From NCBI GenBank assembly GCA_020347545.1, contig CP070731.1, forward strand, positions 1,840,366-1,855,669: DNA of 15,304 nucleotides. The letters are read 5' to 3'. A program made the position numbers and the translations under genes. Source of the DNA: Flavobacteriaceae bacterium (lineage in GTDB: Bacteria; Bacteroidota; Bacteroidia; Flavobacteriales; Flavobacteriaceae). The notes beneath the pieces were generated by a model. That model saw only the letters and a list, made by a program, of their open reading frames with translations, did not search any database and had not been told where the DNA came from. This document shows positions 1 to 5,649 of the stretch, piece after piece. Numbering within the stretch: the stretch's first letter is position 1; every line of letters begins with the position of its first letter.

Positions 1-262
1 GACTCGCACACTTTTCAAGATAGGAGTAAGTCAGATCATAAAAGTCACGTTCATTGATCAAAACGCCTGCTCCCTGATAATAGATGTCCAGAAAATCCTG
101 AAGGCAGTCAAACTGATAAGCCTCCTCGATCTCTTTTACCGAATTAAAGGGAATAGAAATATTATTTCTCCGGGCAATTTCAAACATCAGCTCGGGTTCG
201 AACGTGCCTTCTATATGCAAATGCAATTCTGCTTTGGGTAATCCTTCAATAAATGTTTTCAT
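1..262 (-). CDS. Adenosine/adenine deaminase family protein (N-terminal part, cut by window edge)
   Basis: Reading the minus strand from the ATG at 262 gives 87 codons of open frame running off the left edge. The N-terminus contains LPKAELHLHIEGT (residues 8-20), the metal-binding HxH motif (H14, H16) of the adenosine deaminase superfamily, followed by EPELMFEIARRN and QDFLDIYYQGAGVL. These enzymes hydrolyse the 6-amino group of adenosine or adenine in cytoplasmic purine salvage. The HLHIEGT form and the later YDLTYSYLEKC segment recall, from memory, the Pseudomonas-type adenine deaminase subgroup more than classical adenosine deaminase, so the substrate may be adenine. The remaining C-terminal region, with the other zinc ligands, lies outside the window. 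It is divergent from kdnA. Family assignment is confident; substrate is not. Confidence 0.85.
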   Translation of the reverse strand, partial: MKTFIEGLPKAELHLHIEGTFEPELMFEIARRNNISIPFNSVKEIEEAYQFDCLQDFLDIYYQGAGVLINERDFYDLTYSYLEKCAS

Positions 263-266
263 AATT

Positions 267-274
267 CAAAAATA
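267..274 (-). promoter_or_regulatory. Candidate -7 promoter element for the deaminase gene
   Basis: The minus strand reads TATTTTTG, an exact match to the Bacteroidota -7 consensus TAnnTTTG. It ends only 4 bases before the ATG at 262, so transcription would begin at or very near the start codon and the message would be almost leaderless. No clear -33 TTG was found at the usual distance. In such AT-rich DNA a chance match is possible. Confidence 0.35.
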
Positions 275-378
275 GTAATTTATATGGTTGGCATCTATAT
301 TTTGATCCAAGGTAATTGTCTTTTAAAAAATTACACATTTGAATAATTTTCAATACCCGTAAATTGCGCTTAAATAAT

Positions 379-386
379 TATCTTTG
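379..386 (+). promoter_or_regulatory. -7 promoter element of the kdn operon
   Basis: TATCTTTG matches the Bacteroidota -7 consensus TAnnTTTG exactly and lies 32 bases before the kdnA start, giving an expected leader of about 25 bases. The -33 region is weak: no TTG stands at the usual 19-21 base distance. It is the best promoter candidate for the three-gene operon. Confidence 0.55.
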
Positions 387-418
387 CTTGCTTTGAATCA
401 TTAATAAAAATAAACAAT

Positions 419-1612
419 ATGCCCGGATTTGAGTTATTTGGTGACGCCGAAAGAAAGGAATTGAATGATGTTCTTGAGAATGGAGTTCTGATGCGTTATG
501 GTTTTGACGGAATGAGAAATGGTCACTGGAAGGCCAAAGAATTGGAACAGGAGTTACAGAATCGATTTGCGGTGAATCACGCTCAGCTCACGAGTAGCGG
601 AACAACCGCGCTGAATGTTGCTTTAGCCGTAATGGGAGTTGGAGCCGGAGATGAAGTCATCATGCCTTGTTTTACATTTGTGGCGAGTTTTGAATCCATA
701 TTGGCTTCCGGAGCAACTCCGGTACTTGTTGAAATAGACGATACGCTTACTTTAGATCCTGCCGCTGTTGAGGCCGCGATAACTTCTAAAACAAAGGTTA
801 TCATGCCTGTGCATATGTGTGGTTCAATGGCCGATTTAGATGCGCTTCAAGCTATTTGTGACAAACACGATTTATTGTTGCTTGAAGATGCCTGTCAGGC
901 TTTTGGAGGATCCTATAAAGGTAAAATGCTGGGTGCAATTGGAGACGCCGGTACTTTTTCATTTGATTTTGTAAAAACGATTACCTGTGGAGAAGGAGGT
1001 GCCTTACTGACCAACAATAGTGATTATGCCACTTGGGCTGACCAGTATACAGATCATGGGCATGATCATGTGGGTAGTGACAGGGGAGCTGAAACTCATC
1101 CGATTCTGGGATATAATTTTAGGATTTCGGAACTGCACGCTGCTGTAGGACTTGGTCAGATCAAAAGAATGGATGAGTTTATAGCCATTCAAAGAAGGAA
1201 TCATGCAATTATAAAGGAATCTCTAAGCAAAATTCCTGAGGTTAGCTTTAGGAGAATTCCTGACCCTGAAGGAGATAGTTGTGGGTTTTTGAACTTCTTT
1301 ATGCCTACAGCAGCGCTTTCAAATAAAGTTGTTGAAGCTTTTGCAGCGCATGGCATTGACGGTTATTGGAATTATTTCAACAATAACTGGCATTATATTC
1401 GAAAGTGGGATCATTTCAAAGAACTTAAAAGTCTGTTCCCTCTGTCGGATCATGTTAAAAATGGCCTGTCATCACTTAAGGATAAAGAATTTCCTCAATC
1501 AGATGATCTCATTTCGAGAAACATTTCTTGTTTGATCAAATTGTCCTGGACTGAAGAAGAGGTAAGGGAAAGAGCTGAAAAGATGGCAACAGCCATCAAA
1601 TCTGTACTTTAA
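419..1612 (+). CDS. kdnA: 8-amino-3,8-dideoxy-Kdo transaminase (DegT/DnrJ/EryC1/StrS aminotransferase)
   Basis: A PLP-dependent sugar aminotransferase of 397 residues. Visible fold-type I features are SSGTTAL (59-65, phosphate binding), EDACQAFGG (156-164, D157 facing the pyridine nitrogen), SFDFVKTITCGEGG with the expected Schiff-base lysine K186, and GYNFRISELHAA (231-242). General DegT enzymes act on many nucleotide sugars. The specific call rests on the N-terminus MPGFELFG...RYGFDGMRNGHWK and above all on the neighbours: kdsB follows after 9 bases and a KdnB-like dehydrogenase after that, the gene set described for Kdo8N synthesis in Shewanella. KdnA would transfer an amino group, from glutamate in the known system, to 8-oxo-Kdo in the cytoplasm. 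The ATG at 419 is chosen because it gives the family N-terminus and sits just downstream of the 379-386 promoter element. Confidence 0.88.
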   Translation: MPGFELFGDAERKELNDVLENGVLMRYGFDGMRNGHWKAKELEQELQNRFAVNHAQLTSSGTTALNVALAVMGVGAGDEVIMPCFTFVASFESILASGATPVLVEIDDTLTLDPAAVEAAITSKTKVIMPVHMCGSMADLDALQAICDKHDLLLLEDACQAFGGSYKGKMLGAIGDAGTFSFDFVKTITCGEGGALLTNNSDYATWADQYTDHGHDHVGSDRGAETHPILGYNFRISELHAAVGLGQIKRMDEFIAIQRRNHAIIKESLSKIPEVSFRRIPDPEGDSCGFLNFFMPTAALSNKVVEAFAAHGIDGYWNYFNNNWHYIRKWDHFKELKSLFPLSDHVKNGLSSLKDKEFPQSDDLISRNISCLIKLSWTEEEVRERAEKMATAIKSVL

Positions 1613-1621
1613 AAGAAAAAA

Positions 1622-2353
1622 ATGAAAATTATTGCAATGATTCCTGCCCGCTATGGAGCCACCAGGTTTCCGGGTAAATTAATGGCTGACCTTGGAGGGA
1701 AGCCTGTAATTGTAAGGACTTATATGGCAACCAAAGCCACTGATCTTTTTGACGAGGTCTATGTTGTTACCGACAGTGACATTATTAAGAATGTAGTTGA
1801 AAAGGAAGGGGGAAAGGCGATTATGAGTCAAAAGGAACACGAATGCGGTTCTGACCGCATTGCTGAAGCGGTGGAGCATCTTGATGTGGATATTGTGGTG
1901 AATGTACAGGGCGATGAACCCTTTGTTAAAAAGGAACCGCTTAAAGCTGTTATTGACGTATTCAACGGTGCTGATGCCGATAAAATAGACCTGGCATCCC
2001 TTATGCAGGAAATTACAGACTGGAAAGACATTACCGATCCGAATTATGTAAAAGTTATTGTGGACAAGGATGACTTTGCACTGTATTTTTCAAGGTCTCC
2101 AATTCCTTACCCAAGAGACAAAGATGCCGGCGCCAGATATTTTGAACATATCGGTGTTTATGCATTCAGAAAACAAGCCATAATGGATTTTTATCATTTG
2201 CCTATGAGAGCGCTGGAAGCTACGGAAAAGGTAGAGTGCATTCGTTATTTGGAGTATGGTAAAAAGATCAAGATGGTTGAGACAAGTTATATGGGTATTG
2301 AGATCGATACACCGGAAGACCTGGAGAAGGCTGCAAAATTTATCAAAGATTAA
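1622..2353 (+). CDS. kdsB: CMP-(8-amino-)Kdo synthetase, KdsB-type cytidylyltransferase
   Basis: A complete 243-residue member of the KdsB family. It transfers CMP from CTP to Kdo or its 8-amino form before WaaA-type transfer to lipid A. Diagnostic motifs are the N-terminal nucleotide-binding loop IPARYGATRFPGKL (7-20), VVTDSD (48-53), CGSDRIAEA (75-83), NVQGDEPF (94-101), FSRSPIPYPRD and the C-terminal ATEKVECIRYLEYG and IEIDTPEDLEKA segments. It begins 9 bases after kdnA and ends 20 bases before kdnB, so the three are surely cotranscribed. In Shewanella the KdsB of this cluster prefers 8-amino-Kdo over Kdo; whether this enzyme shares that preference is an inference from context. It may be the only kdsB in the genome, or a second specialised copy; the window cannot tell. 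Confidence 0.92.
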   Translation: MKIIAMIPARYGATRFPGKLMADLGGKPVIVRTYMATKATDLFDEVYVVTDSDIIKNVVEKEGGKAIMSQKEHECGSDRIAEAVEHLDVDIVVNVQGDEPFVKKEPLKAVIDVFNGADADKIDLASLMQEITDWKDITDPNYVKVIVDKDDFALYFSRSPIPYPRDKDAGARYFEHIGVYAFRKQAIMDFYHLPMRALEATEKVECIRYLEYGKKIKMVETSYMGIEIDTPEDLEKAAKFIKD

Positions 2354-2373
2354 CCTTTTAAAATTAAAATAGT

Positions 2374-3456
2374 ATGAGTTTTAGAAACTTTCCCATGGTT
2401 CCAAGAGTCGTTTTTGGCAGAGGCAGTTTTAACCAATTAGAGGAAATATTAGAACCCAAAAGGGGTAATAATGAATCTCCGTTCATCTACTTAGTGGATG
2501 ATGTATTTAAAGGGAAAGAAAGTCTGATCTCAAGAATTCCTTTAAAAGGTAATGATCAGGTGATTTATATCAGTGCCGATGAAGAACCCAAAACTATTTA
2601 TGTTGATGCGATCAGAGATGATATTGCCAAACAATTTTCTGAGGTTCCATCAGGAATAATCGGAATAGGAGGAGGGACCCTTCTTGATTATGCCAAAGCA
2701 GTTGCTTTAATGCTGACTAACCCTGGTTCTTCAGCCGATTATCAGGGATGGGATCTTGTGAATAATGAGGGTGTTTATCACGTAGGTATTCCCACAATCT
2801 CAGGAACCGGGGCAGAAGTATCGAGAACAACGGTATTAACCGGTCCGGAAAGAAAATTGGGGATGAATTCGGATTACACACCTTTTGATCAGGTCGTGCT
2901 AGACCCGGAACTGTTGGACGGTGTACCAAAGAATCAATGGTTTTATACAGGTATGGATTGTTATATACACTGTATAGAGTCTTTGACCGGAACCTATTTA
3001 AATGCATTTAGTCAAAGTTACGGGGAGAAGTCTTTGGATCTATGCAGAGAGGTATATCTGGAAAAAGATGAGATCGATGAAGATTCGCAGGATAAACTCA
3101 TGATGGCCTCCTGGCACGGAGGCATGAGTATTGCTTATTCACAGGTTGGGGTTGCGCATGCCATGAGTTATGGCTTATCTTATTTATTAGGGACGAAACA
3201 CGGAGTGGGAAATTGTATCGTATTTGATCAATTGGAAGAGTTCTATCCCGAAGGTGTTAAGGAATTCAAGCAAATGGTGGTCAAGCACGGAATTGATATT
3301 CCAAAAGGTCTCTGTAAAGATTTGACCGATGAACAATTTGATACAATGATCGATGTAGCACTGAGCCTTGTTCCTTTATGGGAAAATGCCTTAGGCAAAG
3401 ATTGGCAAAAGACCATTACCAGAGAAAAGTTGAGGTCAATGTATGAAATGATGTAG
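2374..3456 (+). CDS. kdnB: Kdo 8-oxidase, iron-containing alcohol dehydrogenase family
   Basis: A 360-residue group III (Fe-type) alcohol dehydrogenase. The NAD(P) loop GIGGGTLLDYAKA lies at 97-109, the family motif SGTGAEVSR at 143-151, and candidate metal ligands are D195 and H199 (GMDCYIHCIE), H262 (VAHAMSYGL) and H276 (GTKHGVGN). The start MSFRNFPMVPRVVFGRGSFNQL is typical of KdnB-like proteins. In the Shewanella pathway KdnB oxidises the C8 hydroxyl of free Kdo to an aldehyde, which KdnA then aminates. Position as third gene behind kdnA and kdsB supports this role over a general alcohol or glycerol dehydrogenase. All expected motifs are intact. The gene ends in an ATGATG-TAG cluster; no strong hairpin terminator follows, so read-through into the small downstream gene is possible. 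Confidence 0.85.
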   Translation: MSFRNFPMVPRVVFGRGSFNQLEEILEPKRGNNESPFIYLVDDVFKGKESLISRIPLKGNDQVIYISADEEPKTIYVDAIRDDIAKQFSEVPSGIIGIGGGTLLDYAKAVALMLTNPGSSADYQGWDLVNNEGVYHVGIPTISGTGAEVSRTTVLTGPERKLGMNSDYTPFDQVVLDPELLDGVPKNQWFYTGMDCYIHCIESLTGTYLNAFSQSYGEKSLDLCREVYLEKDEIDEDSQDKLMMASWHGGMSIAYSQVGVAHAMSYGLSYLLGTKHGVGNCIVFDQLEEFYPEGVKEFKQMVVKHGIDIPKGLCKDLTDEQFDTMIDVALSLVPLWENALGKDWQKTITREKLRSMYEMM

Positions 3457-3460
3457 TGAG

Positions 3461-3496
3461 AATTGATATGATATTTACCCGAAATTGATATATTTA
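3461..3496 (+). promoter_or_regulatory. Candidate promoter/operator with a 9-bp direct repeat upstream of the 90-residue gene
   Basis: AATTGATAT occurs at 3461-3469 and again at 3483-3491, 22 bases apart, about two helical turns. The second copy overlaps TATATTTA (3489-3496), one mismatch from the Bacteroidota -7 consensus, and the first copy supplies a TTG 23 bases upstream of it. This could be a promoter with a paired binding site, but both elements are weak and the region is AT-rich. Confidence 0.3.
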
Positions 3497-3510
3497 TAAA
3501 AAACAAAATT

Positions 3511-3783
3511 ATGGCCAGTATAAGAAAATTAAAAAAAGACATGAATACCGTTTTGTCAGATATTATTGAGGATTGTTATGTTTGCCAGTTGAACGGGGAT
3601 GATAAGGTAGCGGCGAAGGCTGAAAAAATTATAGACGAAGCTATTCAAACCTTTGATGATTTAATCGTTAAACTTCATCAAAAGGATGTAGACAACTTAA
3701 AACTTCATCTCAGAGGGGTCAGAGCCGCTCTGATCAAAAAGTCGGATGAGTTAACTGCGAAAATAGAGAAGTTAACTAATTGA
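3511..3783 (+). CDS. Small helical protein of unknown function (90 residues)
   Basis: A short complete frame starting with ATG 54 bases after kdnB and ending in TGA. I do not recognise a named family. The product is rich in Lys, Asp and Glu, has no signal peptide or membrane segment, and looks wholly alpha-helical. It contains heptad-like stretches such as EKIIDEAIQTFDDLIVKLH (43-61) and a C-terminal helix of Lys, Glu, Leu and Ala. Similar small proteins seem familiar as conserved hypotheticals in Flavobacteriia, but I cannot confirm this here. Cytoplasmic location is likely. Two cysteine-like positions flank VCQ (YVCQLNG; only the first residue pair contains a Cys), so a metal site is not evident. 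The frame looks real because codon use is like its neighbours and it fills the gap neatly. It may have its own promoter at 3461-3496. Confidence 0.75.
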   Translation: MASIRKLKKDMNTVLSDIIEDCYVCQLNGDDKVAAKAEKIIDEAIQTFDDLIVKLHQKDVDNLKLHLRGVRAALIKKSDELTAKIEKLTN

Positions 3784-3887
3784 TATACAGAAATATAGTT
3801 ATTTAATTTCTTTTTTTCATTTTTTTTTACTTAATTTGTAATAAGTGTTCCTTTGAATACGTTGTTTATCTAAATAAGACAATATAT

Positions 3888-4085
3888 ATGGCAAGAGCAA
3901 TCTTAGATTACACCAAAACCGTTTTAAAAAAAGTTAGTTTTGATGTCGAATTGTTTAGCAAGGAATTAAAAAAAGCTGTGAAAAGGTTATTACCATTTGA
4001 AATTGAGGAATTGCGACTTTGGTTGTTGCAATTTACTGCTGATAGACCGGAACTTTATCCGAGTCTGGCATTAATCAAAAATTAG
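3888..4085 (+). CDS. Small basic protein of unknown function (65 residues)
   Basis: A complete frame of 65 codons with start MARAILDYTKTVLKKVSF. It is basic in the first half (KELKKAVKRL, 26-35) and hydrophobic-acidic afterwards (PFEIEELRLWLLQF, 36-49), with no signal peptide or clear membrane span. I do not know the family; it resembles small conserved hypotheticals of Flavobacteriia in my memory only. The pattern of two amphipathic helices separated by a proline would suit a small protein-protein adaptor, which is inference. Upstream, TTCCTTTG at 3848-3855 is one mismatch from the -7 consensus. It converges on oxyR with only 3 bases between the two stop codons, which supports the frame as a real gene whose end is fixed by its neighbour. 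Confidence 0.7.
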   Translation: MARAILDYTKTVLKKVSFDVELFSKELKKAVKRLLPFEIEELRLWLLQFTADRPELYPSLALIKN

Positions 4086-4088
4086 ATT

Positions 4089-5042
4089 TTAAATTTCGAC
4101 TGATTTCTTGTTAAGAGGGCTGATAATTTTTACATCGTGAAAAGATATCGCACCTCTGATAACACCGTCAATTGTGGTTTTCAATGCTTCGATTAGTTGC
4201 ATTTTAAGCTGTGATTTATGGTATATGATACTTATTTCCCTGGCAGGCACACTATTTGAGAATTCCTTCAGGTATTGTTTGTCCTGTTCAGGCAGTTCCA
4301 GAGAATGCAGATAGGGAATCAGAGTCATACCCAATCCTTCCTTACTCAATTTTACAAGTGTGTAAATATTGCCACTTTCCAGCTGAAAATGGTTTTTGTC
4401 AATGGTATTTTTGTTTTGACAAATGTTAATCACACTGTTTTTAAAGCAATGTCCTTCCTCCAGAAGAAGTACATCATCGATATCGAGATCTTCTTCAGAA
4501 ATATTTGGCTGATTGAAAAGTCGATGATCTGAAGATACAAAACCGATAAAAGGCTCATAATAAATGGGTCTTTCTTTTATTGCCTCATTTTCCAAAGGGG
4601 TGGCGGCGATTCCTACATCAAGGTGTCCGTCACTCAATTTTTTTATGATTTCTTCCGTGGTCAATTCTTCAATAATCAACTTGACCTTTGGATACTTTTT
4701 TAAAAAATTCTTTAAAAATATGGGCAAAAGAGTTGGCATCACGGTTGGGATAATTCCCAGTTTAAATTCACCTCCTATAAAACCTTTTTGCTGATCTACA
4801 ATATCATTGATTCTTTCACTTTCATCCACAATTAATCGAGCCTGCTGAATGATTTTTTCTCCTATCGGCGTCAATTGAATTGGTTTTTTCTTTCGGTTAA
4901 AAATGGTCACTTCCAGTTCTTCTTCCAATTTTTGGATCTGCATGGAAAGCGTGGGTTGTGTAACAAAGCTATGTTCAGCGGCCTGTGTAAAATTTTTATA
5001 TTCTGCAACGGCAAGTACATATTTCAACTGAGTGATGGTCAT
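4089..5042 (-). CDS. oxyR: Peroxide-sensing LysR-type regulator OxyR
   Basis: A 317-residue LysR-family transcription factor. The N-terminal winged helix-turn-helix (about 1-60) includes FTQAAEHSFVTQPTLSMQIQKLEEEL, and the periplasmic-binding-protein-like sensor domain follows from about 90. Within it, GHCFKNSVINIC places cysteines at residues 199 and 208, the same numbers as the redox-switch pair of Escherichia coli OxyR, whose disulphide turns the protein into an activator on exposure to hydrogen peroxide. This motif separates it from other LysR proteins. It is divergent from dps, a classic OxyR target, with a perfect inverted repeat in the 103-base gap (5074-5090). A minus-strand -7 element at 5091-5098 lies next to that repeat, which suggests autoregulation. 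Start chosen at the ATG giving the standard N-terminus MTITQLKYVLAVAEYKNF. Confidence 0.95.
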   Translation of the reverse strand: MTITQLKYVLAVAEYKNFTQAAEHSFVTQPTLSMQIQKLEEELEVTIFNRKKKPIQLTPIGEKIIQQARLIVDESERINDIVDQQKGFIGGEFKLGIIPTVMPTLLPIFLKNFLKKYPKVKLIIEELTTEEIIKKLSDGHLDVGIAATPLENEAIKERPIYYEPFIGFVSSDHRLFNQPNISEEDLDIDDVLLLEEGHCFKNSVINICQNKNTIDKNHFQLESGNIYTLVKLSKEGLGMTLIPYLHSLELPEQDKQYLKEFSNSVPAREISIIYHKSQLKMQLIEALKTTIDGVIRGAISFHDVKIISPLNKKSVEI

Positions 5043-5073
5043 GTATAAATATTTTTGATAAATATATATAAAC

Positions 5074-5090
5074 TATCAATGAAATTGATA
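5074..5090. promoter_or_regulatory. Probable OxyR (LysR-type) binding site between oxyR and dps
   Basis: TATCAAT-GAA-ATTGATA is a perfect 7-bp inverted repeat with a 3-base spacer. It fits both the general LysR box T-N11-A (5076 and 5088) and the ATC-N9-GAT form. It touches the oxyR -7 element (5091-5098) and would cover the oxyR transcription start, so bound protein could repress oxyR while activating dps. Assignment to OxyR follows from location and is inferred. Confidence 0.6.
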
Positions 5091-5098
5091 CAAAAATA
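5091..5098 (-). promoter_or_regulatory. -7 promoter element of oxyR
   Basis: The minus strand reads TATTTTTG, an exact TAnnTTTG match, 48 bases before the oxyR ATG. Transcription would start near 5084, inside the inverted repeat at 5074-5090, which fits negative autoregulation. Confidence 0.45.
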
Positions 5099-5112
5099 TA
5101 GCTATTTTGATC

Positions 5113-5120
5113 GAAATTTG
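5113..5120 (+). promoter_or_regulatory. Candidate -7 promoter element of dps
   Basis: GAAATTTG has one mismatch to TAnnTTTG and lies 25 bases before the dps start. With a start near 5127 the centre of the 5074-5090 palindrome would sit around -45, a usual place for a LysR-type activator site. An off-consensus promoter is expected for an activator-dependent gene. TATTTTG at 5103-5109 is an alternative. Confidence 0.3.
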
Positions 5121-5145
5121 TAAATGAATTTAAAATCAATATGTT

Positions 5146-5616
5146 ATGAGTACAACAGTTTTAGGGCTGGACAAGGAAAAAGTTAACGGCTTAAAGGAGA
5201 GTTTAAATGAATTATTGGCAAATTTTCAAGTCTACTATCAGAATTTAAGAGGACTTCACTGGAATATAAAGGGAAAATCATTTTTTGAATTACATATGAA
5301 ATTTGAGGAATTGTACACGGATTCTCAGGAAAAAATAGATATGATCGCGGAGCGTATACTTACTTTGGAAGGGACACCCTTGCATACATTCAAGGATTAT
5401 ATAGATATGTCTGATGTACCTGTAGGAAAGGATATTTCAAACGACCGGAAATCTGTGGAATTGATTGTAGATTCGCTGATAATTTTAATAGATATTGAAA
5501 GAAAAATTTTGAACCAGTCGGCGGAGGCAGATGATGAAGGAACAAATGCAATGATGAGTGATTTTGTTTCAGAACAGGAGAAAACCGTGTGGATGTTGAA
5601 ATCATGGTTGGCCTAA
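5146..5616 (+). CDS. dps: Dps: DNA-binding ferritin-like protein from starved cells
   Basis: A complete 156-residue Dps/miniferritin. These proteins form 12-subunit cages that oxidise Fe2+ with hydrogen peroxide, store the iron and shield DNA. The inter-subunit ferroxidase ligands are all present with canonical spacing: H38 (LHWNIKG), H50 (FFELH), D65 and E69 (EKIDMIAER). The N-terminus is short with few lysines, so DNA binding through a basic tail is not obvious. The frame starts at ATG 5146; an overlapping ATG at 5141 opens only a two-codon frame (ATG TTA TGA) and is ignored. The divergent oxyR and the palindrome between them indicate peroxide induction. A strong hairpin terminator begins 2 bases after the stop codon. 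Function is near certain. Confidence 0.96.
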   Translation: MSTTVLGLDKEKVNGLKESLNELLANFQVYYQNLRGLHWNIKGKSFFELHMKFEELYTDSQEKIDMIAERILTLEGTPLHTFKDYIDMSDVPVGKDISNDRKSVELIVDSLIILIDIERKILNQSAEADDEGTNAMMSDFVSEQEKTVWMLKSWLA

Positions 5617-5618
5617 TA

Positions 5619-5649
5619 AAAAAACATCCGCTTTTGGCGGATGTTTTTT
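5619..5649. terminator. Bidirectional intrinsic terminator between dps and the acyltransferase gene
   Basis: A perfect 13-bp stem AAAAAACATCCGC / GCGGATGTTTTTT surrounds a 5-base loop. The A and T runs on either side give a U-tract in both directions, so it can end dps on the plus strand and the convergent acyltransferase gene, whose stop codon begins at 5652, on the minus strand. It is the clearest hairpin in the window. Confidence 0.92.

Noticed and set aside
3243..3542. 99-codon open frame on the minus strand across the end of kdnB
   Set aside because: It is antisense to the conserved C-terminus of kdnB and to the start of the 90-residue gene, its product resembles no family, and the plus-strand genes explain the region.
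3774..3829. Possible terminator after the 90-residue gene: AACTA/TAGTT hairpin followed by T-runs
   Set aside because: The stem is only 5 weak base pairs with a 17-base loop, so it would be unstable; the T-rich tract alone is not enough.
5141..5149. Two-codon frame ATG TTA TGA overlapping the dps start, as a possible translation-control element
   Set aside because: Such overlaps arise easily by chance and no other leader structure supports it.
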